A stretch of DNA of 7,161 nt from Chloroflexi bacterium UBA5177 (lineage in GTDB: Bacteria > Chloroflexota > UBA5177), in the NCBI GenBank assembly GCA_002413265.1, contig DHWR01000252.1:1-7161 (forward strand). The letters run 5' to 3'. The position numbers and the translations under genes were made by a program. Below, one piece after another: positions 1-6,755 of this stretch. The notes under the pieces were generated by a model. The model was not told the origin of the DNA and made no database searches. It saw nothing but the letters and a program-made list of their open reading frames with translations. Every line of letters begins with the position of its first letter. The stretch's first letter is position 1.

Positions 1-11
1 CAGATGAATCG

Positions 12-85
12 TGGCTGGGGCGGCAGGATTCGAACCTACGATCGCGGATCCAAAGTCCGCTGCCTTACCGCTTGGCCACGCCCCA
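12..85 (-). tRNA. tRNA-Gln (anticodon UUG)
   Basis: Read on the minus strand, the sequence folds into a complete cloverleaf. The acceptor arm TGGGGCG pairs with CGCCCCA. The D arm is GCC/GGC, and the anticodon stem GCGGA/TCCGC encloses the 7-nt loop CTTTGGA. The T arm GTAGG/CCTGC (one G-U pair) has the loop TTCGAAT. The anticodon TTG lies at plus-strand 51-53, which decodes CAA and, by wobble, CAG. The discriminator base is G and the CCA end is encoded (12-14). The weak U1-A72 first pair is typical of bacterial tRNA-Gln. It is transcribed divergently from pgi. No other tRNA is visible in the window. Confidence 0.97.
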
Positions 86-96
86 CCGCTCAGACG

Positions 97-126
97 ATTG
101 TATGGAGTCTGGCGCCAGACCGTCAA
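97..126 (-). promoter_or_regulatory. sigma-70-type promoter of tRNA-Gln
   Basis: On the minus strand, TTGACG (plus 126-121, five of six to the -35 consensus) is followed by an 18-bp spacer and TACAAT (plus 102-97, five of six to the -10 consensus). The predicted transcript start is near plus 90, only about 5 nt before the mature tRNA 5' end at 85. This leaves a very short leader for RNase P to remove. It is the best promoter match I see in the window. The spacer contains the palindrome described separately. Confidence 0.75.
107..120. repeat. Perfect 14-bp palindrome inside the tRNA promoter spacer
   Basis: The sequence GTCTGGC-GCCAGAC is a perfect 7+7 inverted repeat with no central gap. It abuts the -35 hexamer of the tRNA-Gln promoter and ends 4 bp from the -10 hexamer. 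Two-fold symmetry in this position is what a dimeric DNA-binding protein would use as an operator, but chance or a structural role cannot be excluded. No second copy was noticed in the window. Confidence 0.5.
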
Positions 127-273
127 CGAAGCGACCCTCCGCGCGCTGCAGCGGCCCGATCTGGTTCCCGAGGACAGAAGAAAGTCAGCTCTGAAAGAAT
201 GAACGGAAATTTCCTGTGCGGACGGCGGTACCTGCGCGTGGACCTGTCAAGCGCGGCAAACACCTGCATCAAC

Positions 274-298
274 GTGCCAGGCGGCACATAGGACGGAG
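274..298 (+). promoter_or_regulatory. pgi leader: small hairpin and Shine-Dalgarno
   Basis: The hairpin GTGCC-AGGC-GGCAC (274-287) has a perfect 5-bp stem and a 4-nt loop. It is followed directly by a purine-rich Shine-Dalgarno region, with GGAG at 295-298, 6 nt before the ATG at 305. This ribosome site fixes the pgi start. The hairpin ends 7 nt before GGAG, so it need not block it. I see no convincing -35/-10 pair for pgi between 127 and 274. Confidence 0.55.
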
Positions 299-304
299 TG
301 TTTC

Positions 305-1948
305 ATGGTGAGTTCGAGCGCAACCAGACCCGAACTGACGCAGCTGGCAAGCTGGAAAGCCCTCGTCGACCATCATCGCCGGATCGAAACCACGCATCTT
401 CGGGAGTTGTTTGCCGAAGATTCCAGCCGAGGCGAAACCTTTGCGGCCGACGCAGTGGGTCTCTATCTCGATTATTCGAAGAACAGGATGACCAGGGAGA
501 CGCAGCGCCTGCTCATCGCTCTGGCCGACGAATGCGATCTGGCGGCACGCATCGACGCCATGTTCAGCGGACAGAAAATCAACATCACCGAGGATCGGGC
601 TGTGCTGCACACAGCGCTGCGAGCTCCTACCGGCGCATCCACAGAGGTGGATGGACGAAACGTCGTACCCGACGTGCACCACGTCCTCGACAAAATGAGC
701 TCGTTTTCCGACCGCGTGCGAAGTGGCGAGTGGAAGGGTTTCACGGGGAAGCGAATCCGCGCGGTGGTGAATATCGGGATCGGCGGCTCCGACCTCGGCC
801 CGGTCATGGCCTACGAAGCCCTCAAACACTACACCGATCGCGAGATGACCTTCCGCTTTGTCTCCAACGTGGACGGAACCGACTTCGCGGAGGCCACCCG
901 AGACCTGCCTCCCGATGAGACGCTATTCATCGTCTCTTCCAAGACCTTCACTACCCTCGAAACGATGACCAACGCCCGCTCGGCTCGCGATTGGCTCTTG
1001 AGCTCGCTACATGACGAGCAGGCGGTCGCGAAGCACTTCGTGGCCGTCTCGACCAATGCGGTTGAAGTACGGAAGTTCGGCATCGATACCGCCAACATGT
1101 TCGAGTTCTGGGACTGGGTTGGCGGTCGTTATTCGATGGACTCCGCCATCGGCCTCTCGACCATGCTGGCTGTCGGTCCGGACGGTTTCAAGGAGATGTT
1201 GGCCGGCTTCCACGACATGGACGAGCACTTCCGCACGGCGCCCCTTGAGCAGAATCTGCCGGTGATCATGGGACTGCTCACCGTCTGGTACAGCGATTTC
1301 TTCGGCACTCAAACCGTTGGCGTGATGCCTTACGAGCAGTACCTGAAGCGCTTCCCGGCCTACCTGCAGCAGCTGACCATGGAGAGCAACGGAAAGAGCG
1401 TCACGCTCAGCGGGAAGCGGGTCGACTATGAAACCGGCCCGGTTTACTGGGGCGAGCCGGGGACCAACGGCCAGCATTCCTTTTATCAGCTGATCCATCA
1501 GGGCACGAAGTTGATCCCGTGCGACTTCATTGGTTTCACCCAATCGCTCAATCCGCTGGGAGAGCATCACGACATTCTGATCGCCAACCTCTTTGCGCAG
1601 ACGGAAGCGCTGGCATTCGGCAAGACCGCCGAGCAGGTACGCGCTGAAGGCACGCCGCACTGGCTGGTGCCGCACCGCGTATTCGAAGGCAACCGCCCAA
1701 CCAACACGATCCTCGCCGAGCGGCTCACACCGCGTACGCTGGGCGCAATGATCGCCCTCTACGAGCACAGCGTGTTCACTCAGGGAGTGATCTGGAACAT
1801 CGACTCCTTCGACCAGTGGGGAGTCGAGTTAGGCAAAGTTCTCGCCGTTCGCATCATCCCGGAGCTGACCAGTGCCGAAGAACCCGACCTAGAGCACGAC
1901 AGCTCGACGAACAACTTGATCCGTCGTTACCGCTCTACACGATCCTAG
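305..1948 (+). CDS. pgi: Glucose-6-phosphate isomerase
   Basis: Cytoplasmic enzyme of glycolysis and gluconeogenesis that interconverts glucose 6-phosphate and fructose 6-phosphate. The 547-residue protein aligns end to end, from memory, with the E. coli-type long form (549 residues). Visible landmarks are the sugar-phosphate-binding IGIGGSDLG (157-165) and SSKTFTT (211-217). The first family signature is [14 protein letters not shown] (270-283), and the second ends in [10 protein letters not shown] (502-511). Expected catalytic residues are present: Glu360 in MESNGK, His391 in TNGQHS and Lys511. The C-terminal [12 protein letters not shown] also matches the family. The ATG at 305 is chosen because of GGAG 6 nt upstream and because the N-terminus aligns with the family. 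It appears to be a single-gene unit. The antisense reading frames across it are shadows of GC-rich coding sequence. Confidence 0.98.
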   Translation: MVSSSATRPELTQLASWKALVDHHRRIETTHLRELFAEDSSRGETFAADAVGLYLDYSKNRMTRETQRLLIALADECDLAARIDAMFSGQKINITEDRAVLHTALRAPTGASTEVDGRNVVPDVHHVLDKMSSFSDRVRSGEWKGFTGKRIRAVVNIGIGGSDLGPVMAYEALKHYTDREMTFRFVSNVDGTDFAEATRDLPPDETLFIVSSKTFTTLETMTNARSARDWLLSSLHDEQAVAKHFVAVSTNAVEVRKFGIDTANMFEFWDWVGGRYSMDSAIGLSTMLAVGPDGFKEMLAGFHDMDEHFRTAPLEQNLPVIMGLLTVWYSDFFGTQTVGVMPYEQYLKRFPAYLQQLTMESNGKSVTLSGKRVDYETGPVYWGEPGTNGQHSFYQLIHQGTKLIPCDFIGFTQSLNPLGEHHDILIANLFAQTEALAFGKTAEQVRAEGTPHWLVPHRVFEGNRPTNTILAERLTPRTLGAMIALYEHSVFTQGVIWNIDSFDQWGVELGKVLAVRIIPELTSAEEPDLEHDSSTNNLIRRYRSTRS

Positions 1949-1980
1949 CGTGGTTCCCGCCTGGCTTCTCCGTCGTAGGG

Positions 1981-2020
1981 AGCGACCCGAGTGTCGTTTC
2001 GCCGGCGCGCCTCAGGGCGC
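1981..2020 (+). terminator. Two weak hairpins after pgi, possible terminator
   Basis: Two short hairpins lie 30-70 nt after the pgi stop. The first is AGCGAC (1981-1986) pairing with GTCGTT (1993-1998), 6 bp including one G-U pair, followed by only a short T run (TTTC). The second is GCGCC-TCAG-GGCGC (2007-2020), 5 bp with a tetraloop and no T tract. Neither is a strong intrinsic terminator. The rest of the pgi-to-2188 gap (1949-2187) shows no gene I can support. Confidence 0.22.
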
Positions 2021-2119
2021 CTCTGCCTCGGCATTCAGCGAAGTAGGTGTGCACAAATCCGTCGCGCGTTCCGTGAGCCAGGGCTTTTAGCCACGCATTT
2101 CAGGAGGCCGCCACACCTG

Positions 2120-2148
2120 CTGACCATATGGGTGCTACCATCTCTAAC
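2120..2148 (+). promoter_or_regulatory. Candidate promoter for the 2188 gene
   Basis: CTGACC (2120-2125) resembles a -35 element (four of six). A 17-bp spacer follows, then TCTAAC (2143-2148), four of six to the -10 consensus. The start of transcription would be near 2155, giving a leader of about 33 nt that contains the GGAGG ribosome site. The matches are modest and may be chance. Confidence 0.28.
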
Positions 2149-2176
2149 ACGTGGGTCCCTGTCTGTTCTAAGTGTC

Positions 2177-2181
2177 GGAGG
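2177..2181 (+). promoter_or_regulatory. Shine-Dalgarno fixing the start at 2188
   Basis: GGAGG ends 6 nt before the ATG at 2188. This decides against the in-frame ATG at 2128, which has no well-placed ribosome site and would put 20 hydrophilic residues in front of the signal peptide. Confidence 0.75.
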
Positions 2182-2187
2182 CAAAGT

Positions 2188-2658
2188 ATGCGGCATCTTG
2201 CTATAGCTCTCGCCGTGCTCGGAGCCGCCGGTATGGGCCAGGCACATGCGAGTTCACAGAAACCACTCTTCTCGTACACCCACAAGTCGACGGCCATGAC
2301 ACTGAGCATCTTGAAGGGCGCGTACGATAAACACGGCGATCGGTACGAACGCCCGAAGAGCGGCATGATGTTCGACCTGAAATACGTTCGTATCGCAAAC
2401 CGGAGCGGTCAGACGCGCACCTTCAATCCGCTCAACATCAGCGAGCTGGACAACAAAGGCAAGCTTCGTGAGAGCACCTTTTTCCTGCCCAGCTACTATC
2501 ACCCGATGCTCGGCCTGCTGCACCTTAGGGCACACCAGTCAAAAACCGGTTGGGTCGGTTTTCAGATCTCCACCAAATCCACCTACGTCGACGTGTACTG
2601 GAATGACGACTACACGCTCAGCTCGCCTCAGCACATCGGGCGCTTCAAGCTCCACTGA
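2188..2658 (+). CDS. Small secreted protein, DUF4352-like
   Basis: A 156-residue exported protein of unknown function. Residues 1-21 form a signal peptide: a short basic start (MRH), a hydrophobic core, and a likely type I cleavage after AHA, before SSQK. There is no lipobox cysteine. The mature part reads as one beta-sandwich-like domain. Its order is a hydrophobic strand followed by a polar turn (MMFDLKYVRIANRSGQ, 60-75), a middle DNKGKLRES segment, and an Ala-His-Gln-Ser-Lys-Thr-Gly-Trp-Val-Gly-Phe segment (115-125) before a final strand. This resembles the DUF4352 (telokin-like) layout of 'ordinary residues, G-x-v-x-F, y-x-v-x-w'. The assignment is by eye and tentative. It has its own ribosome site and sits 74 bp before the solute-binding protein gene. 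Whether it belongs to that operon is unclear. Confidence 0.85.
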   Translation: MRHLAIALAVLGAAGMGQAHASSQKPLFSYTHKSTAMTLSILKGAYDKHGDRYERPKSGMMFDLKYVRIANRSGQTRTFNPLNISELDNKGKLRESTFFLPSYYHPMLGLLHLRAHQSKTGWVGFQISTKSTYVDVYWNDDYTLSSPQHIGRFKLH

Positions 2659-2721
2659 CAGCCCTCCTTACCACTCCATTAATCGACCCTGAAACACCCG
2701 AGAGAAGCCGCCCCTCGTCGC

Positions 2722-2727
2722 TAGACT
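2722..2727 (+). promoter_or_regulatory. Candidate -10 element for leaderless transport operon
   Basis: TAGACT, which fits the TANNNT form of a -10 hexamer, ends 5 nt before the ATG at 2733. Transcription would therefore start at or next to the A of the start codon. No Shine-Dalgarno sequence is visible upstream of this ATG, as expected for a leaderless mRNA. No clear -35 element lies 16-18 bp upstream, which lowers confidence. Confidence 0.4.
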
Positions 2728-2732
2728 GAGCC

Positions 2733-4091
2733 ATGAACCGGCGCTCGGTCTCACTCGTCCTTCGATTGGCCGCTCTTGGGTGTTTCCTGCTGCCATTAGT
2801 GACGGGCTGCGCGGGATCGAGCTCCGCACAAGGAACTCTGACCCTACGGGTCTGGTACAGCACCGACGATCCAGTGGAACGCGGCTGGTCGCAAACACTC
2901 GCCCGTCAATACGAGCGATCGCATCCCCATGTTCGCGTCACCTTGACGGACTACAGCTTCGAAGACATGAACACGAAGCTACAGCTGGCCCTGACCGCCG
3001 GAAAGCCCCCGGACGTCGCCTATGTCACGCCACGAGGTCCGGGAATACCGGCTTATCTCCATGCGAATCGGCTTCTCAACCTGACCTCGGCGGCGAAGAA
3101 GAAGGATTGGGCAAGCGCGCTCCGTCCGGGCCTGCTGACGTCTTACAACTCCCCGTTTGCCCTTTACGGCGCTCCCAAGGGCTCGGTAATGGCGGTGCCG
3201 ACCGTCGTCGCGGCGGTGGCAGTCCTCTACAACCGCCGCCTGCTGGCGCGACTGCACCTCTCCGTGCCCCGCACCCTGGCTCAGTTTGAGTCGGACCTGG
3301 CCGGAGCAAAGCGTGCCGGGTACATTCCCATTGGCATCGGGAATGGAGATGGCTGGCTCGGCGACGACTGGTACCTGACCCTGGTGCAGTCACTCGTGCC
3401 ACCGCAAGCGCTCGTGCCCGAGCAAAGGCTGCAACCACATTTCAGCTTCCGCAGGCCGGGGTTCCTGGAAGCTGCCCGCTTGCTAAAAGCGTGGGCAGAC
3501 GATGGGTACCTCACTCCAAACTTTGGCGGACTCGACGCGCAAGAAGGCATCGACCTCTTTTTCCACGGCGCGACGCTGTTTCAGATGATCTCTTCCTCCG
3601 AAAACCTACAGATCGCACAGGATGAGCAGCAGACCCGGCTCCCGGTCGGCGTCTTCGCGTTTCCTCGAAAAGATGGTGGAAGCGTCATGCCGCAGAGCGG
3701 CTATCTGGGATGGGTGATCCCGGCCGCCGCACAGCACAGGGGCCAGGCGATCGATTTCATCGACAGCCTCTTGCGACCTTCGGTGGGAGAGCTGATTCGC
3801 CGCCAGGGATTTCTTCCTGCCGGCGCCAGTGCCGGGCGCGCGGCCGGGCTTACTCGGCTCAGCTCTCACCAGACCTGGCTAAACGACTACCTGAATTCCT
3901 TGAAGACCGCCCAGCCCGGACTGTACATAGATGCGGCGCCGATTGCCAACCTCAACGCGACCATGGAAGCCAACGTCCAGCTGCTGCTCCAGGGCTACGA
4001 GCCGCCGTCATTTCTGCTCACGGCACTCGAGGAATCCTACGCGACTCGCGGAGCGAAGGGCAGTACCGCGCGCATCGACGGAGAGTTCTAG
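2733..4091 (+). CDS. ABC sugar transporter solute-binding lipoprotein
   Basis: Extracellular substrate-binding subunit of a carbohydrate-type (CUT1) ABC importer, family 1 solute-binding proteins (MalE/UgpB-like), 452 residues. The N-terminus is a lipoprotein signal: basic MNRR, a hydrophobic core, and the lipobox LVTGC with Cys26 as the lipidated residue. A low-complexity SSSAQG linker follows. The mature domain starts with TLTLRVWYS (35-43). It has the typical segment from LARQYERSHPHVRV (56-69) to LALTAGKPPDVAYV (85-98), the Tyr166-Asn167 'lyN' site (LYNRRLL, 165-171), and the C-terminal pattern ANLNATMEANVQLLLQG (405-421). Together these match the two-lobed periplasmic-binding fold. The substrate cannot be read from the sequence; a sugar or sugar derivative such as an oligosaccharide or glycerol phosphate is inferred from the family. 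The permease begins 3 nt after the stop. Confidence 0.93.
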   Translation: MNRRSVSLVLRLAALGCFLLPLVTGCAGSSSAQGTLTLRVWYSTDDPVERGWSQTLARQYERSHPHVRVTLTDYSFEDMNTKLQLALTAGKPPDVAYVTPRGPGIPAYLHANRLLNLTSAAKKKDWASALRPGLLTSYNSPFALYGAPKGSVMAVPTVVAAVAVLYNRRLLARLHLSVPRTLAQFESDLAGAKRAGYIPIGIGNGDGWLGDDWYLTLVQSLVPPQALVPEQRLQPHFSFRRPGFLEAARLLKAWADDGYLTPNFGGLDAQEGIDLFFHGATLFQMISSSENLQIAQDEQQTRLPVGVFAFPRKDGGSVMPQSGYLGWVIPAAAQHRGQAIDFIDSLLRPSVGELIRRQGFLPAGASAGRAAGLTRLSSHQTWLNDYLNSLKTAQPGLYIDAAPIANLNATMEANVQLLLQGYEPPSFLLTALEESYATRGAKGSTARIDGEF

Positions 4092-4094
4092 CAA

Positions 4095-5828
4095 TTGTCG
4101 GTAGGCTTGCTGCCCCGAAAGAATCCGCCGGGCTTTGGCGCGGCGTCTCTCTTCGTTCTTCCTGCCCTGCTAGCTGTCGCCCTCTTCACCCTCTACCCGC
4201 TACTGGAAGTGGTCCGCCTGGCCTTCTACCGATGGGACGGCTATGGAACTCAAACCTTCATTGGTCTTGGAAACATCCGCTTCCTGGCGAGTAACGACGT
4301 GACTCGGATTGCTTTCGAGCACAGTCTGCTCTGGCTTCTGGCGGCCGCCGTCATTCCGACCGCCGCGGGACTTGCCCTGGCGCTTTTGACAAGGCGTGCC
4401 GGCGCAGGGTCGATCTGGCTGGGAGTGATCTTCTTTCCGGTCCTCATGCCTCCCACGGCGGTGGCGGCGATCTGGCTGCTGGTGCTGTCGCCAACTTCAG
4501 GCCCGGTCAATCAACTTCTCGGAGACGCCGGCCTACACCAATTCTCTACGGCTCCTCTTGGCGACCCGCGCCAGGCGCTGACAGCCCTCTTCGTGGCCTG
4601 GGTGTGGTCGACCGTCGGTGTGGGCATGCTCCTCTTCTGGTCTGGGCTTCGCGGTATAGGCGTGGAGTTCTATCAGATGGCCAAAGTCGAAGGAGCCGGC
4701 TCCTGGTGGCGAATGGTGCACGTAACGCTGCCTGCCTTGCGTCGAGTAGCCGCCGTGGTGGCCCTGGTCAATGTGGTACTTGCTGGACAGGTTTTCGATC
4801 TCATCTACGTAACGACGGGCGGCGGGCCGGGCTACGCCACACTGATTCTTCCTCTCGACATGTACGCCCGAGCCTTCGGCGGCAAGACCGGGCAAGGTTC
4901 GGCGGTCGCTCTTGCTCAGATCTTGCTCATTGCCATAATGGTCGCCCTCATCCTCAGCCTGTCTCGGGACCACGAGCCGTTCGGGACCGGCGAGCCACCC
5001 GCGTCCAGAAGGCCAAGCATCTCGACCACTTCAACGGCAGCGGTTGCCGCGTTCCTCTCGCTGCTGCCTCTACTCTGGCTGCTGCGAGCCCTTGCGCTAC
5101 CGGGAAGGGCCCTTGCCCTCGGCAACGCGACACCAACCATGTCGGCCGTTTCGGACAACGTACGCTCCGCCTGGGACGCGGGAATGTCGAGCGCTTTGCC
5201 TCGAAGCCTTCTACTCGCCGTCGCTGTCGTAGCCGGTACGCTGACCATCGCGGTTCCAGCCGCCTATTCGCTGTCATCCCTTATAAGGAAGGGTTCGCTG
5301 CGAGTGATCGTCCTCGCGGTCTTGACCCTCTGTCTCATCCAACCTGCTCCGGTGCTCGTGATACCGCTCTTCTCACTCCTGCGAAACCTCAACCTTCTCG
5401 ACAATCCGCTGGGAATAGTCCTTCCAGAGATCGCGCGGGCTATTCCGTTCGCCATCCTGGCAATCTGGGCTGGGATATCCGGCCTGGCTCGTGAGCAGTT
5501 GCTGGCGGCGCGGGCAGACGGAGCCACGTCCTGGCAGAGCATGTGGCTGGTAGTGCTGCCGTTGGCCGCGCCCGCCGTGTGGGTGGCCGCTGCCTGGGCT
5601 TTCCTCACCTCCTGGAACGAGTACTTGCTGCCCACCGTCGTCTCGCAGGACGGCTCGCTGGCCACGGTGCCCACCACGCTTGGAAGCTTCGCCGGGGCCT
5701 ATGACACACAGTTCGGGGTGCTGGCCGCCGGGACTGCACTTGCGTTGGCTCCAATAATGCTGCTTTACCTGGTAGTGAGCGCCCCCGCAGGCCGGGCAGC
5801 GATCGCGCTGCGAGGACGTCTCCGATGA
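4095..5828 (+). CDS. Fused MalF-MalG-type ABC sugar permease
   Basis: Inner-membrane permease of 577 residues in which two CUT1 membrane domains lie in one chain. Residues 1-290 are MalF/UgpA-like: first membrane helix about 18-41, ending near 290, with an EAA loop at 193-213 (YQMAKVEGAGSW...TLP, invariant Gly200). A hydrophilic linker follows (about 291-314, Arg/Pro/Ser rich). Residues 315-577 are MalG/UgpE-like, with an EAA loop at 468-489 (LLAARADGATSW...VLP, Gly476) and the typical SWNEYLLPTV (506-515). In both loops the Gly-to-Pro spacing is 13. EAA loops bind the ATPase, so one chain could supply the whole membrane pore. The start is TTG at 4095, with GGAG at 4080-4083 (11 nt away, rather far). 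TTG at 4107 is an alternative. No ATPase gene is adjacent. Fusion is rare for this class, although fused permeases are known for iron and thiamine importers. Confidence 0.92.
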   Translation: MSVGLLPRKNPPGFGAASLFVLPALLAVALFTLYPLLEVVRLAFYRWDGYGTQTFIGLGNIRFLASNDVTRIAFEHSLLWLLAAAVIPTAAGLALALLTRRAGAGSIWLGVIFFPVLMPPTAVAAIWLLVLSPTSGPVNQLLGDAGLHQFSTAPLGDPRQALTALFVAWVWSTVGVGMLLFWSGLRGIGVEFYQMAKVEGAGSWWRMVHVTLPALRRVAAVVALVNVVLAGQVFDLIYVTTGGGPGYATLILPLDMYARAFGGKTGQGSAVALAQILLIAIMVALILSLSRDHEPFGTGEPPASRRPSISTTSTAAVAAFLSLLPLLWLLRALALPGRALALGNATPTMSAVSDNVRSAWDAGMSSALPRSLLLAVAVVAGTLTIAVPAAYSLSSLIRKGSLRVIVLAVLTLCLIQPAPVLVIPLFSLLRNLNLLDNPLGIVLPEIARAIPFAILAIWAGISGLAREQLLAARADGATSWQSMWLVVLPLAAPAVWVAAAWAFLTSWNEYLLPTVVSQDGSLATVPTTLGSFAGAYDTQFGVLAAGTALALAPIMLLYLVVSAPAGRAAIALRGRLR

Positions 5829-6664
5829 CCTCTCTGCTCTCCGGGGTGCTGCTCGCGATTAGCTTCGTTCGGTTCGCCGCCAGCCCCCTCGAGCCTTACG
5901 CGGCCGCCGTGCACGGCGTCGTTGCCGGATACCGACTATCAGGTGTCGAACCCGACGGCGACCCGCTCTATCAGGCTGTTATGAAGACCGAACTCGCTCC
6001 ATCGGGCAGACTTCCGCGGCTCAATCTCATAGTGGACGCCTACATGGAGCAGTTCAAGCCCGATACCACACCGATCCTGCCCGATTTCCTGCATCGCAAT
6101 CGGCCGGCGACCAACCTCGGAGGTTTTCTGCAGGGAAAGCTCCTTCTGACCGATGACGCCGGCAACGTGATCTCTATCGGCAGCTTTGTTGCCGAGGCCT
6201 TTCTCGACAACTCAAACAGCGCAATCATGACGCTCTATGGAAGCAAAAGCGGCTACGGGGCAGCTGGGCAGATCCAGGGCCGATTCAATCTCGCCAAGCA
6301 AGGTCAGAATGTAGCGGTTACCGGACGCTTCACGGGTCATCTCAGCCTGTCGGCTTCTGCTCGGCGCCAGGTGTTGGCCAATGCCGGCAAACGCATGAAG
6401 CCTGTGGAAAAGATCATCAGTCAGGTATCAGTCACGCCGCACGCGATGGTCGGTCGGGCCACGGCAAAGTCGCAGAGCGTACCACTCCATACCGGATTCA
6501 GCGGCACTCAGAACAAGAGTCCGCTCCGCACGCCGGCAGCTCCATCCACGTCCGGCAAACCTGTATCCGCCGTCACAATCGCCGCCGCCGCCGGCGCAAT
6601 CCTTTCGTTCTTGATTGCCGCCTTACTCCTCTGGCGCGGACGAAAGCAGTCACTGACTACCTGA
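5825..6664 (+). CDS. Exported protein with C-terminal membrane anchor, unknown
   Basis: A 279-residue protein I do not recognise. Its ATG overlaps the permease stop (ATGA, 5825-5828), so it is probably translated by coupling to the permease. Residues 1-20 form a probable signal peptide (cleavage near AAS, residue 20). Residues 21-180 look like an extracytoplasmic domain rich in short beta strands, for example GKLLLTDDAGNVISIGSFVA (104-123) and GQIQGRFNLAKQGQNVAVTG (148-167). Residues 200-247 are a Ser/Thr/Pro/Lys-rich flexible stretch. Residues 248-270 are a strong membrane helix followed by the basic tail RGRKQ, giving an outside-N, inside-C topology. There is no LPXTG-type sorting motif. 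The place in the operon suggests an accessory part of the transporter, but that is inference from position only. Confidence 0.85.
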   Translation: MTSLLSGVLLAISFVRFAASPLEPYAAAVHGVVAGYRLSGVEPDGDPLYQAVMKTELAPSGRLPRLNLIVDAYMEQFKPDTTPILPDFLHRNRPATNLGGFLQGKLLLTDDAGNVISIGSFVAEAFLDNSNSAIMTLYGSKSGYGAAGQIQGRFNLAKQGQNVAVTGRFTGHLSLSASARRQVLANAGKRMKPVEKIISQVSVTPHAMVGRATAKSQSVPLHTGFSGTQNKSPLRTPAAPSTSGKPVSAVTIAAAAGAILSFLIAALLLWRGRKQSLTT

Positions 6665-6721
6665 TTTCTCCCCTCGATCAATAGACGGATGCGGCGAGCA
6701 ATCTGACGAGGGGGCGAGAAA
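6665..6721. repeat. Bulged inverted repeat after the transport operon
   Basis: TTTCTCCCCTCG (6665-6676) is complementary to CGAGGGGGCGAGAAA (6707-6721), giving 12 base pairs interrupted by a 3-nt bulge on the 3' arm. The loop is 30 nt. The left arm starts immediately after the stop codon at 6662-6664. No T tract follows on either strand, so this is not a classical intrinsic terminator. It could stabilise the 3' end of the operon mRNA or act as a partial terminator before the next gene. Confidence 0.45.
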
Positions 6722-6755
6722 GAGGAGGCTACCCTGGTACCCTTTTCATATCTGT

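Noticed and set aside
4..291. Plus-strand frames across the tRNA and pgi leader (including 11-202)
   Set aside because: They run through the tRNA-Gln gene and its promoter on the opposite strand. No ribosome site or domain supports them.
1007..1768. Antisense 253-codon frame opposite pgi
   Set aside because: It overlaps the most conserved part of pgi. Long antisense frames are expected in GC-rich coding DNA, and the translation shows no recognisable domain.
2128..2187. Upstream in-frame ATG as the start of the secreted protein
   Set aside because: It would place 20 residues with two cysteines before a normal signal peptide. The ATG at 2188 has GGAGG at ideal spacing.
1991..2206. Short frames in the pgi-to-2188 gap
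   Set aside because: Arg-rich translations with no ribosome site. The gap is better read as non-coding with weak hairpins.
3710..4294. Plus-strand 194-codon frame spanning the binding protein and permease junction
   Set aside because: It overlaps two well-supported genes in a different frame and has an Arg/Pro/Gly-rich composition typical of shadow frames.
4604..5494. Long 296-codon plus-strand frame inside the permease gene
   Set aside because: It lies wholly within the permease in another frame. Its product is Arg/Ser rich without domain patterns, and it begins with no ribosome site, whereas the permease frame has full family motifs.
6581..6600. GCC/CGC-rich tandem-like run
   Set aside because: It is the alanine-rich start of the C-terminal membrane helix of the 5825 gene, not a separate repeat element.
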